A stretch of 63,512 nt of DNA from Calditerricola satsumensis (GTDB taxonomy: Bacteria; Bacillota; Bacilli; Calditerricolales; Calditerricolaceae). The notes beneath the pieces are model-generated. The model saw only the letters and a list, made by a program, of their open reading frames with translations, was not told where the DNA came from and made no database searches. Shown here piece after piece: positions 57,400 through 63,512 of the stretch; position 1 is the first letter of the stretch, and each line of letters opens with the position of its first letter. The stretch spans positions 1 to 63,512 of the forward strand of contig NZ_BMOF01000007.1 in assembly GCF_014646935.1 (NCBI RefSeq). Reading direction: 5' to 3'. A program made the position numbers and the translations under genes.

Positions 57400-59337
57400 A
57401 TGGCAGAGCCCGTATGGCACCCGTCACCGGAGTTTGTCCGCGAAACGCGCCTGTATCGCTGGATGCAGGCGCTGGGGTTTGACGACTACGATTCCTTTTA
57501 CGCCGCGTCGATTCGGGACGTGGCCTGGTTCTGGGGAGAGGCGGAGAAAGCCCTCGGCATCGCCTGGTTTGCGCCCTACCGGCAGGTGCTCGACGTCTCG
57601 CGCGGCCCGGCGTGGCCGGAGTGGTTTGTGGGAGGGAAGCTGAACGCAGCGCACAACGCCGTCGACAAGTGGCTGGACGACCCCGCCGTGCGCCACCGCC
57701 CGGCCATCGTGTGGGAAGGGGAAGAGGGCACGGTGCGCACCCTAACCTACGAGGAGCTGGCGGCGTGGGTCAGCCGCGTGGCGTTTGGACTGAAGCGGCT
57801 GGGAATCGAAAAGGGGGACCGCGTGGCCCTCTACCTGCCGATGATCCCCGAGACCGTCGTGGCCATGCTGGCGGCGGCGAAGATCGGCGCCGTGGTGACG
57901 CCGGCCTTCTCCGGCTTTGGGGCGGACGCCGTGGCCAAGCGCCTGGAAAGCGCCCAGGCGAAGGTGCTGATCACCGCCGACGGGTTCTACCGGCGCGGCA
58001 AGGTCGTGCCGATGAAGGAGGAAGCCGACAGGGCGGCGGATCTGGCGCCGTGCGTCGAGCGGGTGGTTGTTGTGCGGCGCACGGGGCGAGCCATCCCGTG
58101 GCGCGAGGGGCGCGACCTCGACTGGGGCGAGCTGGAAGGGGAAGGCGGCGCGGTGCCCGCCGAACCGATGGACAGCGCCGATCCGCTGCTCCTCCTCTAC
58201 ACCTCGGGCACGACGGGTAGGCCCAAGGGCGTGGTCCACACCCACAGCGGCTTCCCGATCAAGGCCGCCTTTGACGCCGGCTTCGGCATGGACCTGAAGC
58301 CTGGCGAGGTTCTCCTGTGGGTGACCGACATGGGGTGGATGATGGGCCCGTTCCTCGTCTTCGGTGCGCTCCTGAATGCAGCGACGATGGTGCTGTACGA
58401 CGGCACGCCCGATCACCCGGCGCCCGACCGCCTGTGGCAGCTCGTCGCCCGGCACCGCGTCACGCACCTCGGCGTCTCGCCGACGCTGATCCGCTCACTC
58501 CTGCCCCACGGCGAAGCGTTGGCCCACCGGCACGATTTGTCTCGCCTGCGCGTCATCGGGTCGACGGGCGAGCCGTGGAACCCCGAGCCGTGGCTGTGGC
58601 TGTTTGAGAAGGTGGGGAAGGGACGGATTCCCATTTTCAACTATTCCGGGGGAACAGAAATTTCAGGCGGCATTCTGGGCAACGTCCTTGTCAAGCCCAT
58701 CGCGCCGATCACATTCAACGCCGCGCTGCCCGGCATGGCCGCCGAGGTGTACGGCGAGGACGGCCGGCCGGTGCGCGGTGCGGTGGGCGAGCTGGTGCTG
58801 ACGCAGCCGTGGGTGGGGCAGACGCGGGGCTTTTGGCAGGACCCCGAGCGGTACGAGGAGACGTACTGGAAGCGCTGGCCGAACACGTGGGTGCACGGCG
58901 ACTGGGTGATCCTCGACGAAGACGGCTTCTGGACGATTACGGGGCGTTCCGACGACACGCTCAACGTGGCCGGCAAGCGGCTGGGGCCGGCGGAAGTGGA
59001 GTCGGTGCTCGTCGACCATCCGGCGGTGAAGGAAGCGGCGACCATCGGCGTGCCGGATGAGGTGAAAGGGGAGGTGCCCGTCTGCTTCGTCGTGCTGAAG
59101 GCCGGCGTAGAGGCGTCCGACGCGCTGGCGCGGGAGCTCGTGGACTGGGTGGCCGAGCGGATGGGAAAGGCGCTGCGCCCCAAAGCCGTCCACTTCGTCG
59201 CCGACCTACCCAAAACGCGCAACGCCAAGATCATGCGCCGGGCCGTGCGCGCCGCCTACCTCGGCACGAGCGCCGGCGACCTGTCGGCGCTGGAGAATCC
59301 GGAGGCGGTCGAGGCGATCCGCCGGCTGGCGCAGTAA
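57400..59337 (+). CDS. AMP-forming acyl-CoA synthetase, probably acetoacetate-activating
   Basis: A 645-residue ANL-superfamily synthetase of acetyl-CoA/acetoacetyl-CoA synthetase size. The P-loop is YTSGTTGRPKG from Tyr267, the GSTGEPW motif and YSGGTEISGG follow, and the catalytic lysine Lys610 is in KTRNAKIMRR. The pocket segment WVTDMGWMMGP differs from classical acetyl-CoA synthetase. The ATG at 57400 has GAAGGAGG upstream. Downstream of thiolase under a sigma-54 promoter, its most economical role is acetoacetate + CoA + ATP to acetoacetyl-CoA; acetate or a medium-chain acid remain possible. Confidence 0.88.
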   Translation: MAEPVWHPSPEFVRETRLYRWMQALGFDDYDSFYAASIRDVAWFWGEAEKALGIAWFAPYRQVLDVSRGPAWPEWFVGGKLNAAHNAVDKWLDDPAVRHRPAIVWEGEEGTVRTLTYEELAAWVSRVAFGLKRLGIEKGDRVALYLPMIPETVVAMLAAAKIGAVVTPAFSGFGADAVAKRLESAQAKVLITADGFYRRGKVVPMKEEADRAADLAPCVERVVVVRRTGRAIPWREGRDLDWGELEGEGGAVPAEPMDSADPLLLLYTSGTTGRPKGVVHTHSGFPIKAAFDAGFGMDLKPGEVLLWVTDMGWMMGPFLVFGALLNAATMVLYDGTPDHPAPDRLWQLVARHRVTHLGVSPTLIRSLLPHGEALAHRHDLSRLRVIGSTGEPWNPEPWLWLFEKVGKGRIPIFNYSGGTEISGGILGNVLVKPIAPITFNAALPGMAAEVYGEDGRPVRGAVGELVLTQPWVGQTRGFWQDPERYEETYWKRWPNTWVHGDWVILDEDGFWTITGRSDDTLNVAGKRLGPAEVESVLVDHPAVKEAATIGVPDEVKGEVPVCFVVLKAGVEASDALARELVDWVAERMGKALRPKAVHFVADLPKTRNAKIMRRAVRAAYLGTSAGDLSALENPEAVEAIRRLAQ

Positions 59338-59357
59338 CAGGGGTCGAGAAACCGAAG

Positions 59358-59395
59358 AACGCTGCTGGATCCGTGCGGGCCAGCAGCGTTTTTTG
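59358..59395 (+). terminator. terminator ending the acetone island
   Basis: A perfect 11-bp stem (59358-59368 with 59380-59390) is followed by TTTT. It closes the thiolase-synthetase operon. Confidence 0.85.
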
Positions 59396-59449
59396 GTGGG
59401 GAAACGCGCGGTGTCTTCCCAATCGGCTGGCGGGATCGTGATGGATATG

Positions 59450-59458
59450 TGTTACAAT
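59450..59458 (+). promoter_or_regulatory. possible extended -10 promoter of the Nudix-deoC operon
   Basis: TGTTACAAT gives an extended -10 (TG-N-TACAAT) without a clear -35. About 170 nt of leader (59465-59637) follow, in which I recognise no riboswitch. Confidence 0.4.
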
Positions 59459-59637
59459 GAGAGCAAGCCTATTCGATCTTGGACCTGTCGTCGGGATGGC
59501 TGTCGCGAAAAAGCGGTGGGAAGCATCGCGTGTTCGTGGGACAAGCTTGCCAAGGCAGAAGAAGAACGCGTAGGATGGAGACGTGTTGCGGCGTCGCCCT
59601 CCGCTTTTCCGACGATCGACTTTGGGGGGGTGAAACG

Positions 59638-60075
59638 ATGCGCGAAGTGTCCGCCGGTGGCGTGGTGTACCGCAAACGCCACGGCACCGTGGAAATTCTG
59701 GTGATTGAGGACCGCTACGGCAAGGTGACGTTTCCCAAGGGCAAGCAGGAACCGGGCGAGACGATCGAGGGGACGGCCCTGCGTGAAATCGCCGAGGAAA
59801 CGGGCGTGCGGGGCCGTATCGTCTGCCCGCTGGCTGTTGTCCGGTACCAGTATGTCCACCCGCGGGAAGGGAAGCTGGTGGACAAAGAAGTGCACTACTT
59901 TCTCGTCGAGGCCGACGACGGGGCGGTTCGCCCGCAGATGGAGGAAATCAACGAAGTCGCGTGGCTGCCGGCGCGCGAAGCGTGGCGGCGGCAGCGGGAG
60001 CACGGGTACGACAACAACGTGGCCGTGCTGATGAAAGCGTTTGCGTACTTGGGACTGGAGGGGGGAACGGATTGA
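59638..60075 (+). CDS. Nudix hydrolase
   Basis: A 145-residue Nudix protein. The Nudix box GKQEPGETIEGTALREIAEETGV is intact, and the N-terminal EVSAGGVVYR with VTFPKGK resembles bacterial Ap4A/NTP hydrolases. The substrate is unknown. The ATG at 59638 follows GGGGGGGTGAAAC. The stop codon abuts the deoC start, so the two are co-transcribed. Confidence 0.88.
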   Translation: MREVSAGGVVYRKRHGTVEILVIEDRYGKVTFPKGKQEPGETIEGTALREIAEETGVRGRIVCPLAVVRYQYVHPREGKLVDKEVHYFLVEADDGAVRPQMEEINEVAWLPAREAWRRQREHGYDNNVAVLMKAFAYLGLEGGTD

Positions 60076-60747
60076 ATGCGCGACTTGGCCCCATACATCG
60101 ACCACACCTTGCTCAAACCGGGCGCGACGGAAGCGGACATCCTCAGGCTGTGCGACGAGGCACGGACGTACGGCTTTTATGCCGTCTGCGTCAACCCCTA
60201 TTGGGTGCGCACGGCGGCCAAACGCCTCGAAGGCACGCCGGTGAAGGTGTGCACGGTGATCGGATTTCCGCTGGGTGCGACGCCCACGGCGGTCAAAGTG
60301 TACGAGACCAAGCAAGCGCTATCCGACGGGGCGAACGAAGTGGACATGGTGCTCAACATCGGGGCGCTCAAGTCGGGGCACGAGTCGGCCGTGCGGGATG
60401 ACATCGCCGCGGTGGTCCAGGCCGTGGAGGGGAAGGCCCTCGTCAAGGTGATCCTGGAGACGGGGCTTTTGACCGACGAGGAAAAGGCGCTGGCGTGCCG
60501 GCTGGCGAAAGAGGCGGGCGCCCACTATGTCAAGACCTCCACGGGGTTCGGACCGGGCGGAGCCACGGTGGCCGACGTGCGGCTGATGCGCGAGGTGGTG
60601 GGCGCGGAGATGGGCGTCAAGGCCTCGGGCGGGGTGCGCGACGCCCAGACGGCGCGGGCCATGATTGAAGCCGGTGCGACGCGCATCGGCACGTCGAGCG
60701 GCGTGGCCATCGTGACCGGGGCGCAGCCTTCGGGGAAAGGGTACTGA
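60076..60747 (+). CDS. deoC: deoxyribose-phosphate aldolase
   Basis: A 223-residue class I aldolase splitting 2-deoxyribose 5-phosphate into glyceraldehyde 3-phosphate and acetaldehyde. The Schiff-base Lys153 is in VKTSTGFG, and [20 protein letters not shown] and KASGGVRD complete the TIM barrel. The ATG begins directly after the Nudix stop codon, with GGAGGGGGGAACGG upstream. Confidence 0.95.
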   Translation: MRDLAPYIDHTLLKPGATEADILRLCDEARTYGFYAVCVNPYWVRTAAKRLEGTPVKVCTVIGFPLGATPTAVKVYETKQALSDGANEVDMVLNIGALKSGHESAVRDDIAAVVQAVEGKALVKVILETGLLTDEEKALACRLAKEAGAHYVKTSTGFGPGGATVADVRLMREVVGAEMGVKASGGVRDAQTARAMIEAGATRIGTSSGVAIVTGAQPSGKGY

Positions 60748-60769
60748 CAACGCGGTCTGCCCTTGCGTG

Positions 60770-61693
60770 TCAAAACAGCCGTTCGATCCACCGCGCGTAG
60801 GGGCGGGCCAGCGGGAGCGCGACCAGGGAACAGAACAGGTTGAACAGCGTTTGCGCGTGGGCCACCTGGGTGTCGGGGTCGGCGCTTAGCCAGGCGACGA
60901 GCCGGGTGAGGGCGTCGAGCAGCGGATAGGCGGCCACGACGCCGAACACGTTAAAGGTGAAATGGCACCACGCCACGCGCCGTGCCGCCGGGCTGGTCCC
61001 GATGGCGGCGAGCAGGGCCGTGGTGCACGTGCCGATGTTGGCCCCCAGGACGAAGGCGATGGCCTGGGGAACGGAAAAAGTGTCGGTGGCTGCCATGCTC
61101 ATGGCCACGGCGGTTGCCGCGGTGCTGCTTTGCATCAGAGCCGTAAAGACGAGGCCGAACAGAAGGGCGATCGCTTCGCTGTGCTGGGCGCGGCTGAACA
61201 GCTCCGCAAACCACGCCGTCTCCTCGAGCGGGCGCGCGCCGCTCTGCAGGATGGTGAGGCCCACCAGCAGGCAGCCGAACCCGCCGATGGCAAGGCCCAC
61301 CCCCCTGAGCAGGGGGCGCTTGGGTGCGGCCCACAGGAAGGCCCCGACCAGCACGAGGGGCAGCGCGAAGCGATCCAGGTTGAGGGCCAGAAGCTCAACT
61401 GTGAAGCACGTGCCGACATTTGTGCCGAGGATCACCCCGACGGTGGCGGGGAAGGGGAGCGCGCGCGCGTCAACCAAGCCCACGAGGGCCACCGTGACGG
61501 CGCTGGAGGATTGCAGGATCCCCGTCACGGCGGTGCCGGTGACAAAGCCGTGCACCGGCGTGCGCGTGCAGCTGGCCAATAGCTGCGTCAGGCGGGGGCC
61601 GGTAATGCCGTCAAGCCCGCGGCGCATGAGGGAGAGGCCGAACAGGAACAAGGCCAGGCCGACGGAAAAGGGGATCAGCACCGTTTTGATCAT
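60770..61693 (-). CDS. Na/Pi cotransporter family protein
   Basis: A 307-residue membrane protein with about eight hydrophobic segments and the two inverted Na/Pi repeats. Each contains a QSS motif (TAVTGILQSSSAVTVALVGL and FTALMQSSTAATAVAMSMA). GTNVGTC and GANIGTC also repeat, as expected of PF02690. It probably imports or exports phosphate with sodium. The complement ATG at 61693 follows GGAGGGCAG. The C-terminal PhoU-like domain found in some relatives is absent. Confidence 0.9.
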   Translation of the reverse strand: MIKTVLIPFSVGLALFLFGLSLMRRGLDGITGPRLTQLLASCTRTPVHGFVTGTAVTGILQSSSAVTVALVGLVDARALPFPATVGVILGTNVGTCFTVELLALNLDRFALPLVLVGAFLWAAPKRPLLRGVGLAIGGFGCLLVGLTILQSGARPLEETAWFAELFSRAQHSEAIALLFGLVFTALMQSSTAATAVAMSMAATDTFSVPQAIAFVLGANIGTCTTALLAAIGTSPAARRVAWCHFTFNVFGVVAAYPLLDALTRLVAWLSADPDTQVAHAQTLFNLFCSLVALPLARPYARWIERLF

Positions 61694-61771
61694 GTCCTGC
61701 CCTCCGGACGGTGTTGTCCTTCCATTCCTATGAAGGGCAGGACCAAGCCATGCGCGAAGGGAGGGACGACG

Positions 61772-62980
61772 GTGGGGCGCGTCTATTTGCAGCGCAAACG
61801 GCGGCGGCGCCTGGAGCAGGGGCATCCGTGGATCTACCAAACCGAAGTGGCGCACATAGAGGGCGACCCCCAGCCCGGGGACCTCGTGGACGTCTACAAC
61901 CACCAGGGCGTCTTTTTGGCCAGGGGGTACATCAACCCCCGCTCGCAAATCCTCGTCCGCGTCCTGACGTATGATCCGGACGAGGCGATCGATGTGGGCT
62001 TTTTCGTCCGCCGCCTGGATCAGGCCAAACGCCATCGCGAGCGCTTTCTGGCCGACACCTCCTCCTGCCGGATGGTGTACGGCGAGGCCGACTTTTTGCC
62101 CGGGCTGATCGTCGACAAGTTCGGCGACGTCCTCGTTGTCCAGCTGCTCACCTACGGCATGGACGCGCGCCGCGATCTCATCCGCGAAGCCCTGATCGAG
62201 GTGTTTCGCCCGCGCGGAATTTACCTGCGCAACGACGTGCCGGTGCGCGAGCTGGAGGGCCTGGCGCAGGAGAAGGGGGTATGGTACGGCGAGGTGCCGC
62301 GGTGGGTGGAGATCGTCGAGAACGGGCTCACGTTTGTCGTCGACGTGCACGAGGGGCAGAAGACGGGCTACTTCTTCGATCAGCGCGAAAACCGGGCCGC
62401 CATTGCCCCGCTGATGACCGGCTGGGGGGAGAGCGGAACGGACGGGGGCGAGGTGCTCGAGTGTTTTTGCCACACCGGCGCCTTCACCGTGCACGCGGCG
62501 CACTACGGGGCCAAGCACATCACGGCGGTGGACATTTCCGAGGACGCCATCGCCGTGGCCAAGGAGAACGTGGCACGCAACGGCTATGCCGATCGCGTCA
62601 CGTTTCGCGTCGCCAACGCCTTCGACGAGCTGCGCCGGCTCGACGCCGAGGGCGCGCGCTTCGACGTCGTGATCCTCGATCCCCCTGCCTTCGCCAAGAA
62701 CCGTCAGGCGGTGGAAAGCGCCTGTCGCGGGTACAAGGAGATCAACCTGCGCGCGATGCGCATCTTGCGCGACGGCGGGTACCTCGTGACGGCATCGTGC
62801 TCCTACCATGTCAGCCGGGAGCGGTTTATGGCCACCATCGCCGATGCCGCCCTCGACACGCACAAGATCCTCCGGCTCGTCGAGTTTCGCTCGGCCGGCA
62901 AGGATCACCCGGTGATCCACGGGGCCAGCGAAGGCGAGTACCTCAAGTTTGCCATCTTTGAGGTGCGCAGCCGGAAGTAG
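61772..62980 (+). CDS. RlmI-like 23S rRNA (cytosine-C5) methyltransferase
   Basis: A 402-residue SAM-dependent methyltransferase with an N-terminal PUA domain (RVYLQRKRRRRLEQGHPWIYQTEV) and an RlmI/YwbD-type catalytic domain. HEGQKTGYFFDQRENR, motif I LECFCHTGAFTVHA, DPPAFAKNR and TASCSYHVS with its catalytic-type Cys are clear. The GTG at 61772 has GAAGGGAGGGA about 6 nt upstream. It diverges from the Na/Pi gene. Confidence 0.92.
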   Translation: MGRVYLQRKRRRRLEQGHPWIYQTEVAHIEGDPQPGDLVDVYNHQGVFLARGYINPRSQILVRVLTYDPDEAIDVGFFVRRLDQAKRHRERFLADTSSCRMVYGEADFLPGLIVDKFGDVLVVQLLTYGMDARRDLIREALIEVFRPRGIYLRNDVPVRELEGLAQEKGVWYGEVPRWVEIVENGLTFVVDVHEGQKTGYFFDQRENRAAIAPLMTGWGESGTDGGEVLECFCHTGAFTVHAAHYGAKHITAVDISEDAIAVAKENVARNGYADRVTFRVANAFDELRRLDAEGARFDVVILDPPAFAKNRQAVESACRGYKEINLRAMRILRDGGYLVTASCSYHVSRERFMATIADAALDTHKILRLVEFRSAGKDHPVIHGASEGEYLKFAIFEVRSRK

Positions 62981-62994
62981 CGCCCGCGAGGCGG

Positions 62995-63024
62995 TTGGCA
63001 TGCGCTTCCGTTTCGTGGTACGCT
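62995..63024 (+). promoter_or_regulatory. probable sigma-A promoter of the HIT gene
   Basis: TTGGCA (62995-63000) and TACGCT (63019-63024) are spaced 18 bp, 35 bp before the HIT gene. Confidence 0.5.
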
Positions 63025-63059
63025 AGAGGCAAAAACGGGAGACAAGGAGGACGGTGGGC

Positions 63060-63392
63060 ATGCCGCAAGACTGCGTGTTCTGCAAGATCATTGAAAAACA
63101 GCTGCCGGCGCGGTTTGAACACGAGGATGAGCAGGTGGTCGTCTTCCACGACATCAACCCCAAGGCTCCCACGCACCTCTTGATCGTGCCGCGCAAGCAC
63201 ATCCCGACGATGATGGACGTGGCCAAGGAGGACCTCCCCCTGATTGCCCACATCCACGCCGTGGCCCAGGAGCTGTACCGCAAGCTGGGTCTGACGGGCA
63301 TGCGCCTTGTCAACAATTGCAACAAGGACGGGGGGCAGGAAGTGTTCCACCTGCATTACCATCTGATGGGGTGGAAAGGCGCAAACGGCTAA
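63060..63392 (+). CDS. HIT family (histidine triad) protein
   Basis: A 110-residue HINT-type nucleotide phosphoramidase or hydrolase. The active site HLHYHLMGW near the C terminus gives the His triad, and N-terminal CVFCKIIE is the usual zinc-binding pair. The ATG at 63060 is 10 nt from AAGGAGG; GTG 63054 is possible. In Bacilli this gene often lies between mtaB and rpsU; here the acetone island, deoC and others separate it from mtaB. Positions 63393-63512 show no gene. Confidence 0.94.
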   Translation: MPQDCVFCKIIEKQLPARFEHEDEQVVVFHDINPKAPTHLLIVPRKHIPTMMDVAKEDLPLIAHIHAVAQELYRKLGLTGMRLVNNCNKDGGQEVFHLHYHLMGWKGANG

Positions 63393-63512
63393 CCCGCATC
63401 GCGGCTCCCCCGCAACAACGCACCGGGCGCGCGCCCTCTTGACGCCGGCCGTCGCGTGTCAACTCACATAAAAACCTAACCGAAGTGAAGCCGGTCACTC
63501 ACGAGAAAATCT

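Noticed and set aside
61694-63001. N-terminal extension of the Na/Pi transporter frame to 743 codons
   Set aside because: The extension is antisense to the RlmI-like gene and lacks transporter character; the ATG at 61693 with its ribosome site is the real start.

Overview
The window looks like a chromosomal segment of a spore-forming, thermophilic, GC-rich member of the Bacillota (class Bacilli). The conserved backbone follows the Bacillus order: comER/comEA-comEB-comEC, holA, rpsT, gpr, spoIIP, yqxA, lepA, hemW, hrcA-grpE-dnaK-dnaJ, prmA, rsmE, mtaB, then an HIT gene. gpr and spoIIP show endospore formation. High GC and an archaeal-type chaperonin in the hrcA-dnaK operon suggest thermophily. 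A relative of Calditerricola would fit, but this is inference and no 16S rRNA is present.

Layout. (1) 1-3.0 kb: leuS under a T-box leader with a CUC specifier. (2) 3.1-12.9 kb: a glycan-storage operon with a DUF4912 protein, a GH57 branching-enzyme/GT4 glycogen-synthase fusion, a nucleotidyltransferase carrying a dead phosphomannomutase domain, a GH15 glucoamylase and a phosphohexomutase. (3) 13-22.9 kb: competence genes. They are interrupted by a SAM-riboswitch/O-acetylhomoserine sulfhydrylase unit and a decayed IS256 remnant, and are followed by an ECF sigma/anti-sigma pair and holA. (4) 22.9-30 kb: a DUF523 protein, rpsT, sporulation genes, lepA and hemW. (5) 30-36.7 kb: a CIRCE-controlled hrcA operon that also holds a group II-like chaperonin. 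(6) 37-42.4 kb: a glycerophosphodiesterase and an ABC sugar/glycerol-phosphate-type importer inserted between dnaJ and prmA; its ATPase gene is frameshifted. (7) 42.4-45.6 kb: prmA, rsmE and mtaB. (8) 45.7-59.4 kb: an accessory acetone-utilisation island. (9) 59.4-63.4 kb: Nudix, deoC, Na/Pi transporter, rRNA methyltransferase and HIT genes.

The most interesting system is the acetone island. Three genes encode acetone carboxylase (beta, alpha, gamma). A thiolase and an acyl-CoA synthetase lie downstream, and a divergently placed AcoR-type sigma-54 activator lies between the two operons. Each operon is preceded by a perfect GG-N10-GC sigma-54 promoter. Upstream of each promoter is the same dyad, GCAACA-N22-TGTTGC, at spacings that differ by about one helical turn. 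The proposed pathway is acetone + CO2 to acetoacetate, then acetoacetyl-CoA, then two acetyl-CoA, switched on by one regulator. The island edges carry scars: a collapsed acyl-CoA ligase/short-chain dehydrogenase chimera and truncated IS256 material with a 79-bp inverted end duplication.
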